The notes beneath the pieces are model-generated. The model made no database searches. It saw only the letters and a program-made list of their open reading frames with translations, and had not been told where the DNA came from. Source: Gammaproteobacteria bacterium UBA4475 (lineage in GTDB: Bacteria; Pseudomonadota; Gammaproteobacteria; Pseudomonadales; Azotimanducaceae). Taken from it: a stretch of 5,155 nucleotides of DNA. Positions 1 through 5,155 of this stretch are shown in pieces (position 1 is the first letter of the stretch; each line of letters starts with the position of its first letter). A program made the position numbers and the translations under genes. Location: assembly GCA_002389265.1 (NCBI GenBank), contig DGOD01000197.1:1-5155 (forward strand), in the 5' to 3' direction.

Positions 1-2
1 CC

Positions 3-26
3 GAAATCCTGATCGCGGTGTTGAAC
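3..26 (+). repeat. 24-bp direct repeat, left copy
   Basis: Bases 3-26 are identical to 4526-4549; the copy begins GAAATCCTGA and ends GTGTTGAAC. Its last four bases, GAAC, sit directly against the IS91-family terminus starting at 27. On the minus strand it reads GTTCAACACC onward, so the element's oriIS side is followed by GTTC, the target tetranucleotide class of IS91. Position 2 (C) already differs from its counterpart 4525 (T), so identity stops there on that side. Whether the flank to the left is the rest of the integrase cannot be seen. Confidence 0.9.
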
Positions 27-39
27 ATGTCATTCAAAT

Positions 40-57
40 CCGTTCATTCCTGAACGG
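40..57 (-). other. oriIS-like terminal hairpin of the IS91 element
   Basis: CCGTTCA (40-46), TTCC (47-50), TGAACGG (51-57) form a perfect 7-bp stem with a 4-nt loop. It lies 13 bp inside the GAAC boundary at 26/27, on the side downstream of the transposase stop. A subterminal hairpin close to the conserved tetranucleotide is the expected form of the replication-origin end (oriIS) where the HUH transposase nicks. The assignment rests on structure and position, not on a match to a named element. Confidence 0.6.
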
Positions 58-231
58 GTGCACGCGGCAGTTCATGGCGTGCGGTTTTCACTGGCTTCCT
101 TGATGGTGGAGTGCTGTTGTGCTGGAATCCTTCCCAGCGAAAAGAGCCAAAGTACCCCAGGGCACCCTCTCTTGATGCTTTGCATAGCCCAGGCCAGCTT
201 CTCGACCGCTGCGCGGTCTCACCTTCTCAAT

Positions 232-799
232 TCACCTTGTCTTAGGCGGTGCTCTGGTCGGTGGTGCTAGGTGTGTCAGGGCGGGGGTGTTCCGCTCCTT
301 TCTCTCAAGATGAGCTAGAATTCTATCGATGACGTCTTGGTCCTCGATACAGGCGGTGACCTTCACAGTCCCCCCGCAGCGGCTGCAGAGTTCGATGTCT
401 ATGTTGAAAACTCGCTTGAGTCGCTGAGCCCAGGTCATACCCGATAAAGCGGGGCAGGCCCTGGCGCTCGGCGGCCGTGCGGACTTCTGCGTTGGCGATA
501 GGCTTGATGCCTTTCCCGCGCCTGCCTGGTGTGATCAGCCCACGACAGCGGTGGTTCGGCGCCAGGACACCGTGGTAACGAGTGTGGTTGACGCGGGGTT
601 TGGGTACCAGGGCAGCCAGACGGGCAACGAAATCCACCGGTTCGAAGGCCACCTGTGTCGTTCCATCTCGGTGCGGTGTCTTCAGGGTGTAGACCACCTT
701 GCCCGTGGCGCTCAGTGAAAGTCGGGGAACTGCTACGGCCGGGCGGGAAATGTACCGGCACAGACGCTCACGCTTATCTTTCTGATGGAGGTACCTGCG
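232..799 (-). pseudogene. IS91-family transposase, C-terminal fragment with frameshift
   Basis: This is the C-terminal half of an IS91-type (Y2 HUH) transposase, the enzyme that nicks oriIS and drives rolling-circle transposition. The upstream part is open from 799 and reads QKDKRERLCRYISRPAV (784 downward), then VVYTLKTPHRDGTTQVAFEP (697 downward) and the block LAALVPKPRVNHTRYHGVLAPN, written here in pieces of the family's most conserved region. It runs to about 455. The family-typical MTWAQRLKRVFNID and the LCSRCGG metal-ligand-like motif follow in another frame (438 to 232). Removing one base from the G run at 451-454 joins the two frames smoothly. The likely catalytic tyrosine of CRYISRP (codon 752-754) remains, but the N-terminal HUH motif is missing. 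A TAG at 800-802 closes the frame upstream. Dead copy. Confidence 0.85.
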
Positions 800-847
800 C
801 TATTGGATGAGCGGGCTCGGACCCGCCCAGTGCCAGCTGCTGTCGTT

Positions 848-864
848 AAAAAAGCGGAAACGCT
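848..864 (-). terminator. Possible weak intrinsic terminator of the envelope operon
   Basis: On the minus strand, AGCG-TTTC-CGCT (864 to 853) is followed by a T run ending at 848. The 4-bp stem is short, so this is a weak candidate alone. It lies 52 bp past the lipoprotein stop and just beyond the stronger hairpin at 894-915, and the two together may end the transcript before the transposase remnant. Confidence 0.25.
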
Positions 865-893
865 GCTGTCTCTGGTTGAACTGACGCACCCAT

Positions 894-915
894 CGGGAGC
901 GCCTGTTCGCTCCCG
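894..915 (-). terminator. Strong hairpin abutting the lipoprotein stop codon
   Basis: CGGGAGCG (894-901), CCTGTT loop (902-907), CGCTCCCG (908-915) is a perfect 8-bp GC-rich inverted repeat. It begins at the base after the TAA of the DUF4136 lipoprotein gene (916-918). Its position marks it as the 3' end structure of the operon transcript. On the minus strand it is not followed by a T run, so it may protect the mRNA 3' end or act with the small T-tailed hairpin at 848-864 rather than terminate alone. Confidence 0.45.
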
Positions 916-1527
916 TTACGGTGCGGTTTTCACGGCGCCGGGTGGGAAATCCTTGAGAACAAGGCGGGCAGCACTGTCGATGGTTGCCTGATCTTTAAGC
1001 ATCTCACCTTTCATTTTGGACTGGGTCACACTGCGCCATACGGAGCGATTTTTCGCGGGATCAACCATGTCGACAATGAACGTTCCCTGCGTATAGTCAG
1101 TGACTTGAACATCGGTGGTGTTCATGCAGTTGTAGCAGTTGTACATGGCGTAACGATTGTAGCGACTGTATCCCATGCTCATGCCGTAGTTGGGCGAGCT
1201 CGTCGTTCTCACGACCTGCTTTTCTACGGTGTTCAAATGCCAGCTGACCAAAAGGTCGGCATCCCGTGCGCTGTCGACCAGTGTGTAGCCTTTTCCGTCC
1301 AGTGCAGTCCCCAGTGCCTCTTTGATGCGGTCCTTCTGGAAGTCAGTAAGTTGCATCGGGTTATTGCCCGTTACGCTCCCACTGAGGGCGTAAAAGCCGA
1401 TCTTGGTGTCCCCGGAGAAATCATGTTCAACATCGTAATCAACGGACGGTTTTGGGGGTGGTGTTGCGCAGGCGGCAAGCAGCATAAGGATCAGTGCAGC
1501 GAACGACAGGTTAAGGCTTCTGAGCAT
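916..1527 (-). CDS. DUF4136 family lipoprotein
   Basis: Encodes a 203-residue predicted outer-membrane lipoprotein. The signal peptide ends in a lipobox, LLAAC, with the modified cysteine at residue 20. Residue +2 is Ala, so there is no inner-membrane retention signal. From about residue 28 the protein fits DUF4136: DYDVEHDFSG at the start, DADLLVSWHL near 86-96, and TQGTFIVDMVDPAKNRSVWR near 143-163, the paired edge strands typical of this fold. A Tyr/Asn-rich stretch with YNCYNCMN (about 129-136) sits in the middle; such low-complexity tracts occur in the family, but the paired cysteines are unusual. The biochemical role of the family is unknown. The start at 1527 is supported by AAGGAG at 1535-1540, 7 nt upstream. 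It is the last gene of the operon, 41 bp after the broken gene. Confidence 0.88.
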   Translation of the reverse strand: MLRSLNLSFAALILMLLAACATPPPKPSVDYDVEHDFSGDTKIGFYALSGSVTGNNPMQLTDFQKDRIKEALGTALDGKGYTLVDSARDADLLVSWHLNTVEKQVVRTTSSPNYGMSMGYSRYNRYAMYNCYNCMNTTDVQVTDYTQGTFIVDMVDPAKNRSVWRSVTQSKMKGEMLKDQATIDSAARLVLKDFPPGAVKTAP

Positions 1528-1534
1528 GATGTTT

Positions 1535-1540
1535 CTCCTT
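1535..1540 (-). promoter_or_regulatory. Ribosome binding site of the DUF4136 lipoprotein
   Basis: AAGGAG on the minus strand, 7 nt before the ATG at 1525-1527. It is the clearest Shine-Dalgarno sequence in the operon and fixes this start. A 6-bp inverted repeat, GCAGAG (1560-1565) and CTCTGC (1573-1578), spans the preceding gene's stop and may modulate read-through into this gene. Confidence 0.75.
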
Positions 1541-1568
1541 CGGATATGGGCAGAGTGTAGCAGAGACC

Positions 1569-2132
1569 TCAGCTCTGCGAAGCCGTACCAAGCAAACCAC
1601 CGGGACAGGTCGATGCCAACTGCTGCAGCGCTTGAATGTGAGCTTTGGATATGTCGCGCAAAATCCCTAATTTAGCGTAACGGGCATCAGCCCACGTTGT
1701 GTAGTTGGCAGGCGCTACCGATGAAAGCTGCTGCTCGATCCGCCTGACCGCTGGGAGCAACTGTCTCTCTAATTCGAGCACTTTCGCGGGGGGCTCCAGA
1801 TCATCCTGAAAACAGCTCTCAACGACCTTGATGTCGTGAACCACAACCAGCCGCGCAGTGAAATCAACATCGCTCTTGGCAGTGAATTTGGCCGAACCGA
1901 TCCAACTCCGATCACTGTCGCTCGGTATGACCTTGATAACGACGCGTGCAGTAACGACCTCATAGTCCTGCCAGTCTTCCAGTTGTGGCATCTGAATCTC
2001 AATGCAGCCCTGTTCAAATTGCAGGGTCCTGGGTTAACTGGGTGCTCCGACCACTTGCTGTTGCTCAGCCGCATACAAGCTTGCTGTGCTGAGCCCGATG
2101 ACCAGCAGTAGGAACTTCAATACCGAATTCAT
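1569..2132 (-). pseudogene. Small exported protein, interrupted by an in-frame TAA at codon 33
   Basis: The reading frame begins at ATG 2130-2132, 22 bp after the beta-barrel gene's stop. Its signal peptide, MNSVLKFLLLVIGLSTASLYA, is followed by AEQQQVVGAPS. A TAA at 2034-2036 (codon 33) then interrupts it. The same frame continues as PRTLQFEQGCIEIQMPQLED and stays open to the TGA at 1569-1571, 187 codons in all. The body has PQLEDW, TARVVIKV and a DVDFTARLVVVHD stretch, resembling exported beta-rich domains with a PQxxxW motif seen beside secreted proteins of unknown function; that link is from memory and weak. The second half is helical (residues about 110-165). Translation could restart at ATG 1991, but that product would lack a signal peptide and has no good ribosome binding site. 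A nonsense mutation or a sequencing error are the main explanations. Confidence 0.75.
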
Positions 2133-2154
2133 GGAGATGACCCCATCAGACCCC

Positions 2155-2928
2155 TCAAAAAGAGAAGGTGTAACCCAGCATCGGACCGCTCATGGTAATT
2201 TTACTTTCTACCGAGCCACGTTCGACACCGGAGCCCAGATCAAGCTCAAAATGCCGATAGCCCAGTCGAATATGATTGCCGTCATCACCACCAAGACGAT
2301 AGCCAAGCACCGCTTGCGCGCCCCAACTGCCGTCGGTATCACCTGCTGACGCATCAGCAGTTAATACCAAGTTCCACTTTTCGGAAATTTCTCTATTGAA
2401 GCGCACACCCAGCAATCCATCCAGATAGGTTTCGCTGGCATCAATAACCCGTCGATCAAGCTGCAGGCGACCGATCTCACGGAGATCGATTGTCTGATCA
2501 AAGTCGATTAAACGAATCCCATAGTGGAATCCAAATCCGGAATCAGTCCCATTCGGGTAATATGTGCCGCCCAGGTCTGCCAACACCAGCTCGGGATCGG
2601 CCTTCGCCCGAATTTGTCGACCAAGCACAGAGTAGTTTCGTGCCTCATCACCGAGATCAGTGATGATCACATCAGCAAACACACCCATTTTTTCGGCTCG
2701 TCCCTCAACGTGCAGCATAAGCGCACCGTCCAGATCATCCAGCAAATCGGCAAACTCTACCTCCGCATTCAGAACCACCTGATCATTAACGCTCGCATCC
2801 AGCGTAGAGTCTGGCGCCCATAAATAGGGGGTCACCTTCCACTGCCACCCAGCGGCACTGACGTTGGCAGAAAACGCCATGGCAAAGCCCAGCAGCAAAG
2901 CATTCGATACACCCATTTTCTTGTTCAT
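2155..2928 (-). CDS. Outer-membrane beta-barrel protein
   Basis: Encodes a 257-residue exported protein. Its signal peptide, MNKKMGVSNALLLGFAMAFS then ANVSAA, is followed by GWQWKVTPYLWAPDSTLDAS, the typical opening of a family of small proteobacterial barrel proteins (xWxxxxTPYLWAP). Alternating hydrophobic strands continue through the protein (LMLHVEGRAEKMGVFADVII, FGFHYGIRLIDF, GAQAVLGYRLGG, HIRLGYRHFELDLG). The chain ends GPMLGYTFSF, with the terminal Phe expected of a BAM-recognised strand. Transport or binding function cannot be read from the sequence. The frame is open to 3060, but the start at 2928 gives a clean signal peptide, has AGGAG 4 nt upstream, and avoids overlap with the previous gene, whose stop is at 2960. 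It lies second in the operon; the broken small exported gene follows 22 bp later. Confidence 0.85.
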   Translation of the reverse strand: MNKKMGVSNALLLGFAMAFSANVSAAGWQWKVTPYLWAPDSTLDASVNDQVVLNAEVEFADLLDDLDGALMLHVEGRAEKMGVFADVIITDLGDEARNYSVLGRQIRAKADPELVLADLGGTYYPNGTDSGFGFHYGIRLIDFDQTIDLREIGRLQLDRRVIDASETYLDGLLGVRFNREISEKWNLVLTADASAGDTDGSWGAQAVLGYRLGGDDGNHIRLGYRHFELDLGSGVERGSVESKITMSGPMLGYTFSF

Positions 2929-2932
2929 CAGA

Positions 2933-2937
2933 CTCCT
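2933..2937 (-). promoter_or_regulatory. Ribosome binding site of the beta-barrel gene
   Basis: AGGAG on the minus strand, 4 nt before ATG 2926-2928. The spacing is short, yet it is the only good Shine-Dalgarno near the three clustered ATGs at 2940, 2928 and 2916. It is 15-16 nt from the 2916 start and overlaps the 2940 start, so it favours 2928. Confidence 0.55.
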
Positions 2938-2959
2938 CATAGCACCGCCATAAGCAGGC

Positions 2960-4300
2960 TTATTGTTTGCTACGACCGGTGCTGGCAACACACACCCAGC
3001 CCAGCGACTCCAATTGACGTCGTGCCAGACTGGACATGCCGCCCTGAACTCTGAGTTCAAGCTTATGTCCCGGCGCGCGTTTGCGTAAATCCTCTGTCAG
3101 GCTGGTTGCCGATGCACTGACACTACTGGTCCAGCCGAGATAGTCTACCGGCGCGAAGAAAACATAGGTTCCGCTGCGCGTTTCCAGTAACGGCCAGATT
3201 GCACTACCCGCTATGCTGGCTGCGGGTTGCTGCCTTGAATGATAGTCAGCAAAGGACTCGGCAATCTCAGCAAAAGCAAGCGCCTCGGAGCGACTCTCGG
3301 CAGCGACCGCAGCGTCGACCAACACGGCGCGGCCGCGCACTCTATCGAGCTTCTCCAGCGCGCTGACGACCATGGTCTGCAAGCTGGGACTGTAATGCTT
3401 ATTGGAAAAAAAACGCTTTACCTCGTCTTCCGATACGCCCATCTCGGCCAGCGACTTCTCATTGCGCAACTGCAGATCTACCGGATGAGTATCCCAAACC
3501 AGATCATTCACATCGCTCAAGGTATCTATGCCTGACGGCAGGCCCGGCACCACTTGACCGGCACCAAAGCTACCTGCGGTCATCACCCAAGCAACTTCGG
3601 ATAACTCATTCTGTAGCACTTTATTAGGTGAATACGGGTCAACTCCCAGTTGCTTGGCTAACGTTCGAATCGACTTGTTCTGCCCCAACTGGCTCTTGCC
3701 CCACTCGATGCCGGCCTCGGCGCCCTGCTCAACAATCTCGGTACCGGATACCGGGTCAGACTCGCTCTCGCCATCCTGCTGTGCAGATTTTTCTTTACGT
3801 TCGTCGTTAAGTCGTTTTGCTTCCTTGGTGGCGTCTGAAATCTGCCGTGCAGTGCGCTTAAACAAGCGCCCAACGCCCTGCGGGACGCCTTTTAACGTAT
3901 CAACCGGTTGTTCGGCTATTTTCTGTACCGTTTGAATCGGCTTTTGCGCTGCACTAACCACGGCCTCACCGAACACATCGGTTTTTTGTAAACCACGCAA
4001 TTTGTCAATTGCCTTCAATTCATGTAGTAGCGCACGTAAACGTTGGTCACTATCAGCGCTAAATTCACCAAAATCCGAGCTGACTGTGTAGTGATTCATG
4101 AAGCCACGATTGATTACCTGATCGGCGATCCGATAATGCTCGCCTTGCAAAGGTTGATTTGCCACTAGCGTCGCTGCACTCAACGTCATCACTGAGGGAT
4201 CGAAGTCGGCAGCAAGCACGGTGCTTTGCATGAGCAACAGAGCCGATGCCCATACAGAAACCGGGTTCAGACGGCGGCACGAAAATGCGCCGGATCCCAT
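2960..4300 (-). CDS. Large exported protein of unknown function
   Basis: Encodes 446 residues and is the first gene of the operon. I do not recognise a named family. A signal peptide occupies residues 1-31 (basic CRR, then VSVWASALLLMQSTVLA). Residues about 50-130 are helical and contain HYRIADQVINRGFMNHYTVS. A charged, low-complexity linker (about 148-200; RTARQISDATKEAKRLNDER, then an acidic ESESD patch) follows. A folded region at about 210-370 holds LGVDPYSPNKVLQNELSEVAW, split here as LGVDPYSPNKVLQNELS plus EVAW, and VRGRAVLVDAAVAAESRSEA. The C-terminal 80 residues look like a small alpha/beta unit ending in SLARRQLESLGWVCVA. The frame reaches a TTG at 4348; I prefer ATG 4300 because it gives a normal signal peptide, although the nearest AGGAG lies only 1 nt upstream. 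ATG 4339 is an alternative. The cellular site is probably periplasmic or cell surface. Confidence 0.8.
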   Translation of the reverse strand: MGSGAFSCRRLNPVSVWASALLLMQSTVLAADFDPSVMTLSAATLVANQPLQGEHYRIADQVINRGFMNHYTVSSDFGEFSADSDQRLRALLHELKAIDKLRGLQKTDVFGEAVVSAAQKPIQTVQKIAEQPVDTLKGVPQGVGRLFKRTARQISDATKEAKRLNDERKEKSAQQDGESESDPVSGTEIVEQGAEAGIEWGKSQLGQNKSIRTLAKQLGVDPYSPNKVLQNELSEVAWVMTAGSFGAGQVVPGLPSGIDTLSDVNDLVWDTHPVDLQLRNEKSLAEMGVSEDEVKRFFSNKHYSPSLQTMVVSALEKLDRVRGRAVLVDAAVAAESRSEALAFAEIAESFADYHSRQQPAASIAGSAIWPLLETRSGTYVFFAPVDYLGWTSSVSASATSLTEDLRKRAPGHKLELRVQGGMSSLARRQLESLGWVCVASTGRSKQ

Positions 4301-4418
4301 TCTCCTACTCTCAGCAATCATTGCTATCTGGCAGGTCATCCTGCCCAAACCACGGGTTGTCCACCTGAGCCTTCATTTGCATCGCACACTTTATCGTTTT
4401 CTCCAGCATTTCACACAC

Positions 4419-4446
4419 ATTATCATATAAGTCTAGGAAATATTAA
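4419..4446 (-). promoter_or_regulatory. Predicted sigma70-type promoter of the envelope operon
   Basis: On the minus strand a -10 box GATAAT (4424-4419, within TATGATAAT) is preceded after 16 bp by TTAATA (4446-4441) as a weak -35. It lies in the only AT-rich stretch upstream of the operon and would give a leader of about 110 nt before ATG 4300. The whole promoter is inside the repeat-bounded module (the repeat is at 4526-4549), so the operon would carry its own transcription start. Prediction by eye only. Otherwise 4301-4525 shows no gene. Confidence 0.5.
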
Positions 4447-4525
4447 CCGCGGATTGAGAGTAGACGCCCTCGCTGATTGTGTTGACTGGACCTGCTGACC
4501 TGTCGAATCTCCCTGCTATTGATCT

Positions 4526-4549
4526 GAAATCCTGATCGCGGTGTTGAAC
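4526..4549 (+). repeat. 24-bp direct repeat, right copy
   Basis: Identical to bases 3-26. Its terminal GAAC (4546-4549) is followed by CCCTGCTTCC of the integrase fragment, whereas the left copy is followed by the IS91 end. On the minus strand the integrase frame runs from LLEAG through this copy as VQHRDQDF, then continues open as module sequence to a stop at 4433-4435. The heptamer CCCTGCT occurs both at 4511-4517 and at 4550-4556, on either side of this copy. Confidence 0.9.
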
Positions 4550-5002
4550 CCCTGCTTCCAAAAGAGATTCAGGCATCTTCTTGGCTTCAGGGTAGTTCCT
4601 TTCCCAGCCAGGATGGTGTTGATTCTGATGGATGCCTAGAGCGTCATCTAGCATTGCGTCGAACTCAGGATTCATAACGTCAACGTCGGCTAGGCTACCT
4701 TGGGCAATGCCACGCGCCTCAAGAAGTCCTTTGGCAGCTTTGCCAGCCACGGCCTCGCTAACGTCACGCGCATCGCTGCTACGGATGAACCTACACAGGT
4801 CTTCAAAACGCTGATTGCAGTCGTCAATGGCTTTGGTGATCTGGGATACTGGAGCGGCTTTGGTGAGCTTGAGTGGTACGAGGTATGTACTGGATATGTC
4901 TAGCTGTTTGGCCCTGGCTCGTAGGGCGACTGGAAGCCACCTTTGATAGGCCAGTCAATCACTGTTTTCTTTAGCTTTCAGATGCTTGATTTTCAATGTC
5001 AT
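4550..5002 (-). pseudogene. Tyrosine integrase N-terminal fragment with in-frame TGA
   Basis: A frame from ATG 5000-5002 reads MTLKIKHLKAKENSD, then TGA (4955-4957, codon 16), then LAYQRWLPVALRARAKQLDI and on without a stop to codon 151 (GGG, 4550-4552). The opening, xLKIKHLxxK followed by YQRxxPxxLRxR, resembles the N-terminal arm-binding segment of phage-type integrases, and the next 100 residues are helical as expected for the core-binding domain. The catalytic domain (R..H-R-H..Y) is absent; the frame is cut by the repeat-bounded module at 4549/4550. TGA could replace a Trp codon. No ATG, GTG or TTG lies between the TGA and GTG 4750, so restart is unlikely to save it. The family call rests on the N-terminal motif and on the tRNA 131 bp upstream; no catalytic residue can be checked. 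Confidence 0.55.
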
Positions 5003-5133
5003 GACTTCTAGATTAGCAGGGTCATTCCATTAAAACTGTCCTTACACTATCTCTGAGATCGGTATGTGCTCTTGGGAAATGCTAAGAATATTGTTTTAAA
5101 TCAAAGGCTTATATTTATTTGGCGTTGTATGGA
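5003..5133. other. AT-rich spacer between tRNA and integrase
   Basis: This 131-bp non-coding stretch is noticeably AT-rich around 5085-5120. It contains one short palindrome, ATCTC-T-GAGAT (5049-5059), which could be a protein-binding site. Island spacers between a tRNA end and an integrase normally hold the integrase promoter and arm sites, but I cannot point to a convincing promoter. No gene seen. Confidence 0.4.
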
Positions 5134-5155
5134 TGGTGCCCAGAAGAGGACTTGA
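5134..5155 (-). tRNA. tRNA 3' end, partial (tRNA-Leu possible)
   Basis: Read on the minus strand, the last 22 bases give TCAAGT (T-loop part), CCTCT (3' half of the T-stem, 5149-5145), TCTGGGC (3' half of the acceptor stem, 5144-5138), discriminator A (5137) and encoded CCA (5136-5134). The order and lengths 5 + 7 + 1 + 3 are exactly those of a bacterial tRNA 3' end. The 5' acceptor should be GCCCAGA, outside the window. TTCAAGT loops with such an acceptor are common in tRNA-Leu, but the anticodon is not visible, so the isotype is a guess. Confidence 0.85.

Larger units (their letters stand above)
27..799 (-). mobile_element. IS91-family element remnant (3' part with oriIS end)
   Basis: This is the 3' portion of an IS91/ISCR-type rolling-circle insertion sequence. 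It holds the C-terminal half of the transposase (232-799), about 170 bp of non-coding tail, and a terminal hairpin at 40-57 near an end that abuts GAAC at 23-26. IS91-type elements have no classical terminal inverted repeats, insert next to GTTC/CTTG, and carry oriIS downstream of the transposase gene; all three fit here. No terIS end or 5' half of the gene is present, so the element cannot move by itself. Similarity to the transposase fades near 785-799, which I take as the deletion junction. The sequence beyond it belongs to the trailer of the neighbouring operon. Confidence 0.8.
27..4549 (-). other. Repeat-bounded module: IS91 remnant plus envelope operon
   Basis: The 4523-bp interval from the IS91 end (27) to the end of the second 24-bp repeat (4549) behaves as one unit. 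It contains the IS remnant and the complete four-gene operon with its promoter and end structures. It is bounded by identical 24-bp copies ending in GAAC and lies in the integrase gene. Removing exactly one period would leave one repeat copy and continue the integrase frame from LLEAG into VQHRDQDF. This architecture is seen directly; that IS91 activity or integration of a circle produced it is inference. Confidence 0.5.

Noticed and set aside
435..761. 108-residue minus-strand reading frame in the IS
   Set aside because: Pro/Arg/Gly-rich out-of-frame shadow of the transposase block, whose conserved motifs are in the neighbouring frame.
811..826. GCGGG-CTCGGA-CCCGC as an integron attC or terIS site
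   Set aside because: Only a 5-bp stem, with no R/L box pairs, no integrase core site and no conserved IS end; it could arise by chance in GC-rich DNA.
1105..1560. 151-residue plus-strand reading frame
   Set aside because: It lies opposite the DUF4136 lipoprotein gene, has no recognisable domain and its open length is explained by the codon bias of the real gene.
2929..3060. Longer N-terminus for the beta-barrel gene (start at 3060)
   Set aside because: It overlaps the end of the preceding gene by 101 bp and puts about 44 non-signal-like residues before a good signal peptide; the start at 2928 has AGGAG upstream.
3..4549. Simple target-site duplication of a DDE insertion sequence
   Set aside because: The only transposase is IS91-type, which makes no target duplication, and 24 bp is far longer than usual IS duplications.
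4433..4750. Stand-alone 105-residue gene starting at GTG 4750
   Set aside because: The same frame extends upstream to ATG 5002 apart from one TGA and crosses the module boundary at 4549, so it is the tail of the broken integrase fused to module sequence.
1..5155. CRISPR array, toxin-antitoxin or defence genes
   Set aside because: No repeated spacer pattern exists, and no gene shows motifs of such systems; the cargo genes are all envelope-type.

Overview
The window looks like part of a decayed, tRNA-linked genomic island in a gammaproteobacterium. A Pseudomonas-like or marine relative is my guess from the style of the proteins; nothing in the window fixes the species. Every gene I can support reads on the minus strand, so the biological order runs from right to left.

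Right edge (about 4550-5155): the last 22 bases are the 3' end of a tRNA, with CCA, discriminator, acceptor half, T-stem half and part of the T-loop, cut by the window edge. Downstream of it, in the same direction, is the N-terminal third of what looks like a phage-type tyrosine integrase. It has an in-frame TGA at codon 16 and loses its continuation at 4549/4550. A tRNA 3' end followed by an integrase is the usual layout at one end of an integrative island.

Middle (916-4446): a compact envelope operon with one plausible promoter at 4419-4446. In order it encodes a 446-residue exported protein of unknown function, a 257-residue outer-membrane beta-barrel protein, a small exported protein broken by an in-frame TAA, and a 203-residue DUF4136 lipoprotein. 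The gaps between genes are 22-41 bp. All four products carry export signals, so they probably act together in the periplasm or outer membrane.

Left (27-799): the 3' part of an IS91-family (Y2/HUH rolling-circle) element. It keeps the C-terminal half of the transposase, split by a one-base frameshift, and an oriIS-like hairpin end. That end abuts GAAC (GTTC on the transposase strand), the tetranucleotide class IS91 elements use. The N-terminal half of the transposase is missing and the operon starts soon after the break.

The most interesting structure is a perfect 24-bp direct repeat at 3-26 and 4526-4549, with a period of 4523 bp. One copy touches the IS91 end and the other touches the interrupted integrase; both end in GAAC. 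The IS91 remnant plus the operon therefore form one discrete module inserted in the integrase gene, and removing one period would join the integrase reading frame across a single repeat copy. This suggests an IS91-mobilised or circle-integrated cargo operon.
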